Origin: Lacibacter sp. H375
Lineage (GTDB): Bacteria > Bacteroidota > Bacteroidia > Chitinophagales > Chitinophagaceae
Length of the DNA: 64,000 nucleotides
Direction of reading: 5' to 3'
Assembly: GCF_037892425.1 (NCBI RefSeq)
Contig: NZ_JBBKTT010000001.1
Location: forward strand, 248,001 to 312,000
The notes beneath the pieces were generated by a model. The model searched no databases. It was not told where the DNA came from and was given only the letters and a program-made list of their open reading frames with translations. Position numbers and translations under genes: made by a program. Each line of letters starts with the position of its first letter. Positions within the stretch are counted from its first letter, which is position 1. Below are positions 54,526 through 63,128 of the stretch, in pieces.

Positions 54526-54554
54526 AAATTTGTCCCGCCTTAAGCAAGCGGGAC
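54526..54554 (-). terminator. Rho-independent terminator after dnaB
   Basis: On the minus strand GTCCCGC ... GCGGGAC (54548-54554 with 54532-54538) with a 9-nt loop is followed by AAATTTTTTTA. It lies between the dnaB stop (54587) and the rsmE start. Confidence 0.75.
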
Positions 54555-54586
54555 AAAACTATATTCATACATCCGAAATCAGAAAT

Positions 54587-56185
54587 CTAAAACGGCGTTT
54601 CCTCATCGAAGTTCATATCATTCATTTTGCTTCCTTTCTGTACAAATACTTTCGGGCCATCATCACTTGGTACTGGTTTCCAGTTTCCACCACCGGGCAT
54701 CATACCGGGTCCGCCGGGTAATGGCCCTTGTGAGCCACCAAATCCGCCACCACCCATATTATCACCGAAATCATCTTCCACAAATTTCTGAATATGTAAC
54801 AATGCTCTTAGTTTGATTGTTTCCAACGAACCATTCCTGTGCTTGGCAATACGTACGTGTGTTTCGCCACGATTGCTTTCACCAAATTCATTCGATGTAA
54901 TATCATAGTACTCGGGGCGATACAGGAACATTACCATGTCAGCATCCTGTTCAATGGCGCCAGATTCACGGAGATCACTCAACTGCGGCATCTTGTTACC
55001 ATCTTTTCGTTTCTCAACTTCACGACTCAACTGCGAAAGAGCGATAATAGGAATATTCAATTCCTTTGCAAGTTGTTTCAAACCCCTTGAAATTGTACTG
55101 ATCTCCTGTTCACGGTTGGTATTTTTATTACCGGCACTTCCACTCATCAATTGCAGGTAATCGATAATGATCAACCCAACTCCGTGCTTGTTTACCAAAC
55201 GACGAGCCTTTGCACGTAATTCGAAAATATTCAAGGCTGCACTGTCATCAATAAAAATGGGGGCTTTGGCCAAAGGCTCAATACCTTTTTTGTACAACTG
55301 CTGTACTTCATGATCTTCCAGTTTACCACGGGAAATTTTCTCCAGCATGATCTCACTTTCGGCTGAAAGAATACGCTGCACCAACTGGGCAGCACCCATC
55401 TCAAGCGAGAAAAACGCAACAGGTGTTGGTTTACTTGGGTTAAGTGCTGCATAGCGCAACAGATTTAACGCAAATGCTGTTTTACCCACGGCAGGTCGTG
55501 CAGCAAGGATCACCAGGTCGGAAGGTTGCCAACCGTAGATCACTTTATCCATGGTTGGAAAACCGGTTGGTACACCTGTAATATCTTCCTGTTTATTCCG
55601 CATGTCTTCAATACGCTGAATGGTTTTGATCAACACATTATCAAACGAATCAAAGTTTTTACGGAGATAGTTATTGGTTATTTCAAACAGTTTGCTTTCC
55701 GCATCATCGAGCAAATCGAATACATCGGTACTTTCTTCATACGCATCACCTATGGTTTCACCACTGATGCGGATCAGTTCACGTTGCAAAAATTTCTGCA
55801 GAATGATACGTGCATGCGCTTCAATGTTGGCGGTAGAGACCACGGTATTGGTCAAGCGTGTTACGTAGTATGCGCCACCTACCATTTCCAGTTCTTCACG
55901 CATTTTTAATTCTTCCACGACCGTCAGCAGATCAATAGGCGAACTTTTAGCCGTGAGCCCTTGCATTGATCGGAAGATGCGCTGGTGAGCATCTACATAA
56001 AAACACTCCGGACGTAATATTTCGCTGATTGCATCGAATGCACTTTTTTCGAGCATTACGGCACCAAGTACGGCTTCCTCAAGTTCCTTTGCCTGGGGCG
56101 GAACTTTGCCATATACCATGGTAGTGAGGTCAAGCGGCGCCTTCCGCTTTGTCTTGCGGTCTTTATTGAGATTAGTAAGATCCAT
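54587..56185 (-). CDS. dnaB: Replicative DNA helicase DnaB
   Basis: A 532-residue hexameric helicase. The N-terminal domain opens with PPQAKELEEAVLGAVMLEK. The RecA-like domain has Walker A ARPAVGKTAFALNLL near residue 232, Walker B VGLIIIDYLQLMSG, and LSQLSREVEKRKDGNKMPQLSDLRESGAIEQDAD. The C-terminal tail is glycine/proline-rich (GGGGFGGSQGPLPGG), a feature of Bacteroidota DnaB. No intein is present. It unwinds DNA at the replication fork. Confidence 0.96.
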   Translation of the reverse strand: MDLTNLNKDRKTKRKAPLDLTTMVYGKVPPQAKELEEAVLGAVMLEKSAFDAISEILRPECFYVDAHQRIFRSMQGLTAKSSPIDLLTVVEELKMREELEMVGGAYYVTRLTNTVVSTANIEAHARIILQKFLQRELIRISGETIGDAYEESTDVFDLLDDAESKLFEITNNYLRKNFDSFDNVLIKTIQRIEDMRNKQEDITGVPTGFPTMDKVIYGWQPSDLVILAARPAVGKTAFALNLLRYAALNPSKPTPVAFFSLEMGAAQLVQRILSAESEIMLEKISRGKLEDHEVQQLYKKGIEPLAKAPIFIDDSAALNIFELRAKARRLVNKHGVGLIIIDYLQLMSGSAGNKNTNREQEISTISRGLKQLAKELNIPIIALSQLSREVEKRKDGNKMPQLSDLRESGAIEQDADMVMFLYRPEYYDITSNEFGESNRGETHVRIAKHRNGSLETIKLRALLHIQKFVEDDFGDNMGGGGFGGSQGPLPGGPGMMPGGGNWKPVPSDDGPKVFVQKGSKMNDMNFDEETPF

Positions 56186-56793
56186 AGTTTAAAACAGGGA
56201 ATACAATGGTTGAATTTGGGTTCCTTTCTTTCACAATCGTTTACACAATTTTCATGTTAAGCAATTGTTACCGGAACAAGGGCGACGAATGTAAATGAGA
56301 AAATGATACAAGCAAAAACAAATCCCACTCTTAATTTCTTCAACCCCTATTCACATTAAATTCACGGTTATCCACCGGTTTTGCTGCTTCATTAACACAA
56401 ATCAGGCCTGTTATCCTCAATTTAAAATATTTTTTCGCCCAAACCTAATGTATTTGCACACCCGCTGTGCAGAAAGATTTTACAGCTTTTTTTTGGCGGA
56501 CTGATGCGGATTACAATATGGATTTTTACGGTTTTTTCTACTCTTTTGCTACCTGAAAACCTTTACCCGCTTGCGTTCGGTACAATTCCGGAACATTAAA
56601 AACCGATGGCAACGCCAATCTGCACTTGCGCCTTACTGTTATCTTTTTTTGTTATTGATTTGAGTGAATCATCATTGCTGAAAGATTGTTGTGATTCTGA
56701 TTTTATAATGCTTGATTTCGGCAAAAACTCGTTTACTCCTCAAGCCGTCAATCAATTATCTTTGCAGCTTTCTGAATAAAAGTTGATTAAAGT
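56186..56793. other. 608-bp gene-free stretch between divergent dnaB and pheT
   Basis: It holds the pheT -7 box (56757-56764), a single TTATCCACC DnaA-box-like nonamer near 56369, and AT-rich sequence. On the minus strand, 56596-56739 is open for 47 codons and ends AQVQIGVAIGF, which looks like the last strand of an outer-membrane barrel. There is no start codon and a stop upstream, so it is at best a gene relic. Confidence 0.5.
56757..56764 (+). promoter_or_regulatory. Bacteroidota -7 box (TATCTTTG) of pheT
   Basis: TATCTTTGC matches the TAnnTTTG consensus and lies 29 bp before the pheT ATG. Confidence 0.6.
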
Positions 56794-59217
56794 ATGACGA
56801 TCAGTTATAAATGGCTCCATGAATATTTACCGGTAGCAGTAGAACCCGAGCGCTTGAGCCGCATTCTTACTTCCATTGGTTTAGAAGTGGAGAGCATGGA
56901 AGCTTATGAAGAAGTAAAAGGTGGCTTGAGAGGCCTGGTTATTGGTGAAGTACTCACTTGCGTAAAACATCCTGATGCAGATAAATTATCACTTACCACA
57001 GTAAATGTTGGTGCTGCTGAACCATTACAAATCGTTTGTGGAGCACCGAATGTAGCGGTAGGTCAAAAAGTAGTGGTAGCAACAGTTGGTACAACCATAT
57101 ATCCCGTTAATGGCGAACCAATGACCATGAAAAAAGCAAAGATCCGTGGTGTTGAAAGCCAGGGAATGATCTGTGCAGAAGATGAAATTGGTTTAGGCAC
57201 AAGTCATGCCGGTATCCTGATCTTAAAAGCAGACTCAAGAGTTGGCATGGATGCAGCTGATTACTTTCAACTATACACTGATTGGATTATTGAGATCGGC
57301 TTAACACCCAACCACATGGATGCAATGAGCCATATGGGTGTGGCGAGAGATGTGATCGCTTATCTCAACTTTCACGATAAGAAACATTACACACTTAAAT
57401 CACCATTCAGCAACGGATTTAAAGTTGACAATAAATCACTTCCAATTACTGTAAAGGTTGAGAATAAAGATGCCTGTCAACGATATGCCGGTGTGAGCAT
57501 CAGCAATGTAACGGTGAAGGAAAGTCCAACCTGGTTGAAACAACGGTTGAAAGCAATTGGTGTTCGCCCTATTAATAACATTGTTGATATCACAAACTAC
57601 ATTTTACATGAAACCGGTCAGCCACTGCATGCTTTTGATGCAGATGCGATTACTGGTAAAGAAGTGATTGTAAAGAATCTTCCGGAGGGAACTTCGTTTC
57701 TTACACTTGATGAAAAAGAGCGTAAGCTGAGTGTTGAAGACTTGATGATCTGCAATACAGAAGAGCCCATGTGTATTGCAGGTGTGTTCGGTGGAACAAA
57801 AAGTGGTGTTAAAGAAAGTACGAAGAATATCTTTTTGGAAAGTGCATGGTTCAACCCGATTACAACACGTAAAACATCGTTCCGTCATAACCTGCGTACC
57901 GATGCTGCCACACGTTTTGAAAAAGGTGTTGACATCAGCAATGCAGTGAATGTATTAAAGCGTGCTGCTTTATTGATCAAAGAATTGGGTGGTGGTGAAA
58001 TTGCAAGTGATGTGGTGGATGTTTATCCAACACCAAAACAAAAAACGCAGATTGCTCTCAAGTTTCATTATTTGAAAAAAATCAGCGGGAAGAATTATCA
58101 CCCCGATACGGTAAAGAAAATATTTGAATCACTCAATTTTGAATTGATCAAAGAATCGATTGATGAAATTTGGGTGGCTGCTCCTTTCAGCAAACCTGAT
58201 ATGGAACTCCCGGCCGATCTCGCTGAAGAGGTAATGCGTATTGATGGTTTGGATAATGTGGAAATACCAACCAGCATCACCATTTCGCCATCAACGGAAG
58301 CTGATCAAACAAGTTTTGCTTACAAAGAAAAGATCAGCAATATTCTTGCAGGCCAGGGTTTCAATGAGATCTTTACGAACTCTATTGCCAACAGTGCATG
58401 GTATAGCGAAGAAGTATTGAGCACAACGGTAAAGATGTTGAACAACCTGAGTGCTGAATTGAATGTGATGCGTCCTTCAATGCTGGAAACAGGATTGCAA
58501 TGTGTTTCATTTAATCTCAATCGCAGGAATAATAATCTACGCCTGTTTGAATTTGGAAAAACTTATACCACTTCAGATGTAGGTAAATATTTCGAGACAG
58601 ATCATTTAGCCATCTATACAACAGGAAGCACGGAAGCATCATGGAAACAAAAAGCTTCAGCAACTGATGTTTATTTTCTGAAATCGGTGGTTAACAGCAT
58701 TTTGCTGCAGGCAGGTTTAACAGCTGAAACAGAAATTGCAGAAGCTGAAAAAGGTTTCAGTGGTTTGATCAATTACAAAGTAAAAAAACAAGTAATTGCA
58801 AAAATTGGCATTGTTGATGCAGCTCAATTAAAACAGTTCGACATTAAACAACCGGTTTACTTTGCTGATATTAACTGGAACATTCTAACCCAGCTTGCTG
58901 GCAAAGCAAAGCTGGAGTATAAAGAAATCCCTCGTTTCCCGGCAGTTGAACGTGATTTGGCGATCGTTATTCCGAAAAGCACCAGTTATGCTGAAGTGGA
59001 AAAAACGATCAACAATGCAAGAGTGGCTCGATTGAAAGGCGTTTCATTGTTTGATGTATTTGAAAGTGAAAAGATAGGTGCTGATAAAAAATCGATGGCA
59101 CTCAATTTCATTTTCCAGGACGATGAGAAGACATTGGTGGATAAAGAAACAGAGAAGATGATGGATACACTTATCCAGGCATTGGAAAAACAATTGTCGG
59201 CCGAGATCAGAAAATAA
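56794..59217 (+). CDS. pheT: Phenylalanyl-tRNA synthetase beta subunit
   Basis: An 807-residue subunit. It opens with MTISYKWLHEYLP. The tRNA-binding (EMAP-like) domain covers about 40-150 (LTCVKHPDADKLSLTTVNVG, QIVCGAPNVAVGQKV). The B3/B4 editing domain includes RPINNIVDITNYILHETGQPLHAFDAD. B5 begins near PKQKTQIALKFHYLKKISG. The catalytic-like core has FNEIFTNSIANSAWY, and the C-terminal FDX-ACB domain has EIPRFPAVERDLAIVIPKSTSYAEVE. pheS is not adjacent. It is followed by a coiled-coil gene and zapA. Confidence 0.96.
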   Translation: MTISYKWLHEYLPVAVEPERLSRILTSIGLEVESMEAYEEVKGGLRGLVIGEVLTCVKHPDADKLSLTTVNVGAAEPLQIVCGAPNVAVGQKVVVATVGTTIYPVNGEPMTMKKAKIRGVESQGMICAEDEIGLGTSHAGILILKADSRVGMDAADYFQLYTDWIIEIGLTPNHMDAMSHMGVARDVIAYLNFHDKKHYTLKSPFSNGFKVDNKSLPITVKVENKDACQRYAGVSISNVTVKESPTWLKQRLKAIGVRPINNIVDITNYILHETGQPLHAFDADAITGKEVIVKNLPEGTSFLTLDEKERKLSVEDLMICNTEEPMCIAGVFGGTKSGVKESTKNIFLESAWFNPITTRKTSFRHNLRTDAATRFEKGVDISNAVNVLKRAALLIKELGGGEIASDVVDVYPTPKQKTQIALKFHYLKKISGKNYHPDTVKKIFESLNFELIKESIDEIWVAAPFSKPDMELPADLAEEVMRIDGLDNVEIPTSITISPSTEADQTSFAYKEKISNILAGQGFNEIFTNSIANSAWYSEEVLSTTVKMLNNLSAELNVMRPSMLETGLQCVSFNLNRRNNNLRLFEFGKTYTTSDVGKYFETDHLAIYTTGSTEASWKQKASATDVYFLKSVVNSILLQAGLTAETEIAEAEKGFSGLINYKVKKQVIAKIGIVDAAQLKQFDIKQPVYFADINWNILTQLAGKAKLEYKEIPRFPAVERDLAIVIPKSTSYAEVEKTINNARVARLKGVSLFDVFESEKIGADKKSMALNFIFQDDEKTLVDKETEKMMDTLIQALEKQLSAEIRK

Positions 59218-59240
59218 TATCTTTCAGCAAACAATTCATT

Positions 59241-59528
59241 GTGACAGCTATTGATCAACATATTCAATCTCTCCAGCAGAAAATGCAGCTGCTCATTAAA
59301 AAGCATCAGCAACTGGAAAAAGAGAATAAAAAGCTGAAAGATGAATTGAATGGGTTAAAAGATAAGCAGTTCGATAAGAAACAGGAAGTAGAGGTGTTGG
59401 AAATGCAGAACGCTATTCTCAAAGCATCACAACAACAGTTGGACGACAAAGAGAAGAAAGAGCTTGAAAAGAAACTCAGTCTTTTTATTAAAGAAATCGA
59501 TCGTTGTATTGCTTTGCTAACCGAATAG
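59241..59528 (+). CDS. Coiled-coil protein next to zapA (ZapB-like in form)
   Basis: A 95-residue protein that is almost all coiled coil: IQSLQQKMQLLIKKHQQLEKENKKLKDELNGL and a second heptad stretch to about 80, ending CIALLTE. It begins with a GTG at 59241, 23 bp after pheT. Its form resembles short division coiled coils such as ZapB, and it lies in the pheT-zapA neighbourhood, but sequence alone cannot prove a division role. Confidence 0.7.
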   Translation: MTAIDQHIQSLQQKMQLLIKKHQQLEKENKKLKDELNGLKDKQFDKKQEVEVLEMQNAILKASQQQLDDKEKKELEKKLSLFIKEIDRCIALLTE

Positions 59529-59530
59529 AA

Positions 59531-59782
59531 TCAAACACGTTTAACAATCTGCATTTTCATTTCATCCTCGCCCTGCTTTATTTCAATGCTGTAAACGCCG
59601 TAAGGTAAATCATGCAATCCACTCCAGGTGAGTGAACGGGGAGCAGATACATCCGATTCTAAACGACGGCATACAAATCCGCTCGCATCTTTCAACACGG
59701 CTCTTACGGCATTCTTATCAGGCGAAGAAAGTTCTAACGTAAGTGTATCAATGAACACTTGTGGTTTCACTTTTGCGAACAT
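59531..59782 (-). CDS. Free-standing small beta-sandwich protein resembling a secretion-tail domain
   Basis: An 83-residue protein with no signal peptide. The strand pattern VRAVLKDASGFVCRRLE ... LHDLPYGVYSIEIKQGEDEMKMQIVKR is like the C-terminal 'LxxGxYxxxI' fold of type IX secretion/Por-sorting domains, but here it stands alone. It may be a scaffold or carrier. It is convergent with the coiled-coil gene (2 bp apart) and divergent from zapA. Function unknown. Confidence 0.65.
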   Translation of the reverse strand: MFAKVKPQVFIDTLTLELSSPDKNAVRAVLKDASGFVCRRLESDVSAPRSLTWSGLHDLPYGVYSIEIKQGEDEMKMQIVKRV

Positions 59783-59901
59783 GTTTAGAGGTTGGTTTAG
59801 AGATAATAAAAACGGGAGGTATTTTCTCAGCCGGCAACGGATGGATAAGGGGACTTTTTTTACGAATGTCTAATATATAACAAGCTTTTTATATTTTTAG
59901 T

Positions 59902-60207
59902 ATGATGGAATCTTTAATTCCGATAAATATCGTTATTGGCGATCGCAGTTACAGAATCAAGGTAAGCCCCGAACATGAGGAGCATGTACGCAAAACTGTA
60001 AAGATCATCAATGAGAAAGTCCTCGAATATCGTACCAGTTTTGCCGGTAAGGATATGCAGGATTATATTTCTATGGTGCTGATCTGGTACGCAACAGATA
60101 TTACCTCAACAAATACAAAAGGCGCAAGTACTACAGATGAATCGGCTGCTGCCGACGCATTAAAGAAGCTGGAACTTCAGATCGATCAACTATTACAACA
60201 AGGGTAA
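59902..60207 (+). CDS. zapA: Cell division protein ZapA
   Basis: A 101-residue ZapA-family protein: IPINIVIGDRSYRIKVSPEHEEHVRKTVKIINEKVLEYR is the globular head and the rest (QDYISMVLIWYATDIT..., ALKKLELQIDQLLQQ) a coiled coil. It helps align FtsZ filaments at mid-cell. The pheT - coiled coil - zapA - rny order is typical for Bacteroidota. Confidence 0.9.
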   Translation: MMESLIPINIVIGDRSYRIKVSPEHEEHVRKTVKIINEKVLEYRTSFAGKDMQDYISMVLIWYATDITSTNTKGASTTDESAAADALKKLELQIDQLLQQG

Positions 60208-60211
60208 CCGT

Positions 60212-60320
60212 CAGTTCAAAAACAACAGGTCACTCTTTTTGAAAAGCTACATGTACATGTTAAAGCCTTGATTCTGTTAGCGCCTTCAAGGTTTCCTACT
60301 TCTTTTTTCTGTATTTTCGC
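60212..60320 (+). ncRNA. ssrS: Candidate 6S RNA (6S-Flavo type) between zapA and rny
   Basis: The 195-bp zapA-rny gap is long for this tight cluster. It contains CCTTGA ... TCAAGG inverted repeats around a 15-nt loop (near 60266-60292) and then TTTCCTACTTCTTTTTT, a plausible stem with a T-rich end. 6S RNA next to zapA is established in Proteobacteria, and I recall it between zapA and rny in Bacteroidota. I could not build the full long-hairpin 6S fold by eye, so limits are approximate and the call is tentative. Confidence 0.35.
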
Positions 60321-60402
60321 CACTATTGTCCCGCTATGAACTTGTACAACGCCATAGAAAGGAACGATTTGCAGAAAACAAACAACAAACCAGTCAACAA
60401 CA

Positions 60403-61968
60403 ATGGAACCAGCAATTTTATATGTCATTATAGGTGTGGTCGCACTAATAATAGGTGTGGTTACAGGCAAGATCATCTTCGCAAAAAACACCCGTAAACA
60501 ATTAGAGGAAGCAGATTTACAGGCTCAATCAATTATTAAAGAAGCAGGACTGAGAGCAGAAACCATCCGCAAGGAAAAGGAACTGGAAGCGAAAGAGAAA
60601 TTCGTTCAACTCAAATCTGAATATGATCGTGAAGTAACGGAACGGAACCGCAAGATCAATGAAAGTGAGAATCGTGCCCGCCAGAAAGAGCAATCGATTA
60701 ATCAGAAAGAAGCCAATCTCGATAAACAGATAAAGGAGAACGAGGCGATTAAGGAAAACCTCAACCGCCAGATCGAAGTGGTAAACCTGAAACGTACTGA
60801 ACTGGAGAAACACCAGGAAGAGCATATCCGCAGATTGGAGAAAATTGCGGGATTAAGCGCTGAAGAAGCCAAGAATCAATTGATCGAAAGCCTGAAACAG
60901 GAAGCACAAACCCGTGCTTTGGTGCTTCAACAGGAAATTATTGAAGATGCGAAATTGAAGGCAAATAAGGAAGCCCGTAAGATCGTGATCCAGTCAATTC
61001 AGCGTACTGCAGCTGAACAAACAATTGAAAATACAGTAACTGTTTTCAACCTTGAAAGCGATGAAATAAAAGGCCAGATCATTGGTCGGGAAGGTCGTAA
61101 TATCCGTGCAATTGAAGCAGCTACCGGAGTTGATCTGATCGTTGATGATACACCCGAAGCTATTCTTCTTTCTTCATTCGATCCGCTTCGTCGTGAAGTT
61201 GCCCGATTGAGTTTGCAGCGTTTGGTTGCCGATGGCCGTATTCACCCAGCCCGTATTGAAGAAGTGGTGGAAAAAACCCGCAAGCAACTAGAAGAACAGG
61301 TAATGGAAATTGGTGAACGTACCGTTATTGAATTAGGTATCCACGGTATGCACAAAGAATTGATCAGGATGGTAGGCCGTATGCGCTTCCGTTCCTCTTA
61401 TGGTCAAAACCTGTTGATGCACAGCCGTGAAACAGCCAATCTTTGTTCTATCATGGCAGCGGAATTAGGTATGAATCCTAAGTTGGCTAAACGTGCCGGT
61501 CTCTTGCACGATATTGGTAAAGTGCCCGATGAAGAAACTGAATTGAGCCATGCATTGCTTGGTGCAAAGCTTGCTGAAAAATATGGTGAGAACCCGGCGG
61601 TAGTTAATGCCATTGGTGCCCACCACGATGAAATGGAAATGCAGTATGTGATCTCTCCTATTGTACAGGCTTGTGATGCCATCAGTGGTGCAAGGCCAGG
61701 TGCCCGTCGTGAGATCATGCAGCAATACCTCCAGCGTATCAAGGATCTTGAGAACCTGGCAATGGGTTATCCTGGTGTTGAGAAAGCATACGCTATCCAG
61801 GCTGGTCGTGAGTTGAGGGTAATTGTGGAAGCAGAAAAAGTGACCGATGCTGAATCAGACAAATTGAGCTTTGAAATGGCACAGAAGATACAAACAGAAA
61901 TGGTGTATCCGGGTCAGATCAAAGTGACTGTTATTCGTGAAAAAAGAGCTGTAAACGTAGCCAGATAG
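60403..61968 (+). CDS. rny: Ribonuclease Y
   Basis: A 521-residue membrane-anchored endonuclease for mRNA decay. An N-terminal helix ([23 protein letters not shown]) is followed by a long coiled coil to about 190. The KH domain has [21 protein letters not shown] (near 226). The HD domain has [14 protein letters not shown] (His-Asp near 367), HHDE and [12 protein letters not shown]. Length and order are standard. Confidence 0.96.
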   Translation: MEPAILYVIIGVVALIIGVVTGKIIFAKNTRKQLEEADLQAQSIIKEAGLRAETIRKEKELEAKEKFVQLKSEYDREVTERNRKINESENRARQKEQSINQKEANLDKQIKENEAIKENLNRQIEVVNLKRTELEKHQEEHIRRLEKIAGLSAEEAKNQLIESLKQEAQTRALVLQQEIIEDAKLKANKEARKIVIQSIQRTAAEQTIENTVTVFNLESDEIKGQIIGREGRNIRAIEAATGVDLIVDDTPEAILLSSFDPLRREVARLSLQRLVADGRIHPARIEEVVEKTRKQLEEQVMEIGERTVIELGIHGMHKELIRMVGRMRFRSSYGQNLLMHSRETANLCSIMAAELGMNPKLAKRAGLLHDIGKVPDEETELSHALLGAKLAEKYGENPAVVNAIGAHHDEMEMQYVISPIVQACDAISGARPGARREIMQQYLQRIKDLENLAMGYPGVEKAYAIQAGRELRVIVEAEKVTDAESDKLSFEMAQKIQTEMVYPGQIKVTVIREKRAVNVAR

Positions 61969-62060
61969 TTAGAGAGTAATTGGGAATTAGGGATTTGGAA
62001 AGAGTGAATCAACTTTTTTTCCAAATTCCTGCCAACAAATTGCCAATTCCTCCAAAAACC
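61969..62060. repeat. Self-complementary low-complexity spacer between rny and rplS
   Basis: GTAATTGGGAATTAGGGATTTGGAA on the left is answered by TTTCCAAATTCCTGCC and AAATTGCCAATTCC on the right in inverted order. The element precedes the rplS promoter and has the same make-up (direct words left, inverted right) as the spacers at 11554 and 18692. Confidence 0.6.
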
Positions 62061-62063
62061 CCC

Positions 62064-62071
62064 TACCTTTG
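62064..62071 (+). promoter_or_regulatory. Bacteroidota -7 box (TACCTTTG) of rplS
   Basis: TACCTTTGC matches TAnnTTTG and lies 21 bp before the rplS ATG. The -33 region is T-poor. Confidence 0.6.
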
Positions 62072-62092
62072 CCGTCCTAAAAATTAAGAGTT

Positions 62093-62446
62093 ATGAACGC
62101 CGCTGTTGCATTTGTACATGAGCAATTGACTGCTAAGAAAGAACAACCAAAGTTCAAAGCAGGTGATAACGTTACTGTGAATTATAAGATCGTTGAGGGT
62201 GGTAAAGAACGTATCCAGGGTTTCCGTGGAGATGTGATTAAACGCCAGGGACAGGGCGCAACTGCAACATTTACAGTGCGTAAGATCTCTGATGGTGTTG
62301 GTGTTGAGCGTACATTCCCGGTTAATTCACCAAACGTTGATTCAATTGAACTCAACAAAGTAGGTAAAGTAAGCCGTGCAAAACTCTTCTATCTCCGTGA
62401 AAGAAGCGGTAAAAGTGCCCGTATTAAGGAAAAGCGCATGAGATAA
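62093..62446 (+). CDS. rplS: 50S ribosomal protein L19
   Basis: A 117-residue protein. The L19 core is clear: [61 protein letters not shown] and [23 protein letters not shown]. It sits at the 30S-50S interface. It stands alone here, without rpsP-rimM-trmD; a terminator follows. Confidence 0.97.
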   Translation: MNAAVAFVHEQLTAKKEQPKFKAGDNVTVNYKIVEGGKERIQGFRGDVIKRQGQGATATFTVRKISDGVGVERTFPVNSPNVDSIELNKVGKVSRAKLFYLRERSGKSARIKEKRMR

Positions 62447-62470
62447 TCGGCGTTTTGAACATATTTTAAC

Positions 62471-62498
62471 AAAGGGGGAAAGAAAACTTTCCCCCTTT
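62471..62498 (+). terminator. Rho-independent terminator after rplS
   Basis: A 12-bp perfect stem AAAGGGGGAAAG / CTTTCCCCCTTT (62471-62482 / 62487-62498) with a tetra-A loop, 24 bp past the stop. The T run is the 3' arm itself. Confidence 0.85.
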
Positions 62499-62619
62499 AT
62501 GCTTTAAATAACCGGATTTCATTCTTATATTTAAACCCCGAATCGTACAGATTCTCTTAATCCCATACCTTTTGAAGTAATCGTTACTCTATTTATTAAC
62601 TAAATAAGTCGTCTCGATC

Positions 62620-62745
62620 ATGAAAAAGGTATTAGTAGCCCTCGCTGTAATTACAATGTTTTTAATGTCTTGTAACCGTGGTATCACTCCATACCAGGCT
62701 GCAAATGGCAAAGCAGGTAAATGCGGCAGGAATTTTATCCGTTAA
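62620..62745 (+). CDS. Small 41-residue lipoprotein
   Basis: ATG at 62620 to TAA at 62743-62745. The sequence is a lipoprotein signal (MKKVLVALAVITMFLMSC, lipid Cys18) followed by only 23 mature residues, NRGITPYQAANGKAGKCGRNFIR, which contain one more cysteine. The clear lipobox and the terminator that follows support a real gene. The family is unknown to me; similar short 'TPYxAAN...KCGR' lipoproteins seem to recur in Chitinophagaceae (recollection, unchecked). Confidence 0.7.
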   Translation: MKKVLVALAVITMFLMSCNRGITPYQAANGKAGKCGRNFIR

Positions 62746-62770
62746 TCCCCGTTGAAATTAAACGCATTGA

Positions 62771-62797
62771 AACCTTCCCTTACTGGAAGGTTTTTTA
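62771..62797 (+). terminator. Rho-independent terminator after the small lipoprotein
   Basis: AACCTTCC - CTTACT - GGAAGGTT (62771-62778 / 62785-62792) followed by TTTTATTTTTC. It lies 25 bp past the lipoprotein stop. Confidence 0.85.
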
Positions 62798-62830
62798 TTT
62801 TTCTTTTCAAGGCGGCGTTACAAATAACTG

Positions 62831-62838
62831 TAACTTTG
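62831..62838 (+). promoter_or_regulatory. Bacteroidota -7 box (TAACTTTG) of tatA
   Basis: TAACTTTGTG fits the TAnnTTTG consensus and lies 21 bp before the tatA ATG. Confidence 0.55.
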
Positions 62839-62859
62839 TGTTCCTTTAAAATTTATATC

Positions 62860-63075
62860 ATGAATTTTCAACCCATACTTCTCGGCGTTCTCGGTACCCA
62901 GGAAATTATCATTATTGCCATTATCATTTTATTGTTGTTCGGTGGTCGTAAGATCCCTGAGCTGATGAAAGGTTTGGGTAAGGGTATCCGTGAATTTAAC
63001 GATGCCAAGAACACTGTTCGTAAAGAAATCGAGGAGAGCTCTACTCCTACTGATGCAAATCAGAACAAACAGTAA
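62860..63075 (+). CDS. tatA: Twin-arginine translocase subunit TatA/E
   Basis: A 71-residue protein: short N-terminus, one membrane helix ([21 protein letters not shown], about 14-33) with the family [21 protein letters not shown] hinge, an amphipathic helix, and an acidic/polar tail. It forms the size-variable Tat channel. The ATG at 62860 is chosen over 62752, which would cross a terminator. tatC is not adjacent; gatA follows. Confidence 0.92.
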   Translation: MNFQPILLGVLGTQEIIIIAIIILLLFGGRKIPELMKGLGKGIREFNDAKNTVRKEIEESSTPTDANQNKQ

Positions 63076-63128
63076 TTTCTTTAACGCTCATTTTCGTTCT
63101 CACTTCAATTTTCTGAAGAGATTCTTCA

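Noticed and set aside
56360-56380. TTATCCACC nonamer upstream of dnaB, and TTATCCCCA near 52852, as DnaA boxes marking an origin
   Set aside because: Each is a single 8/9 match; there is no cluster of boxes, no clear DNA-unwinding element, and no dnaA or dnaN nearby.
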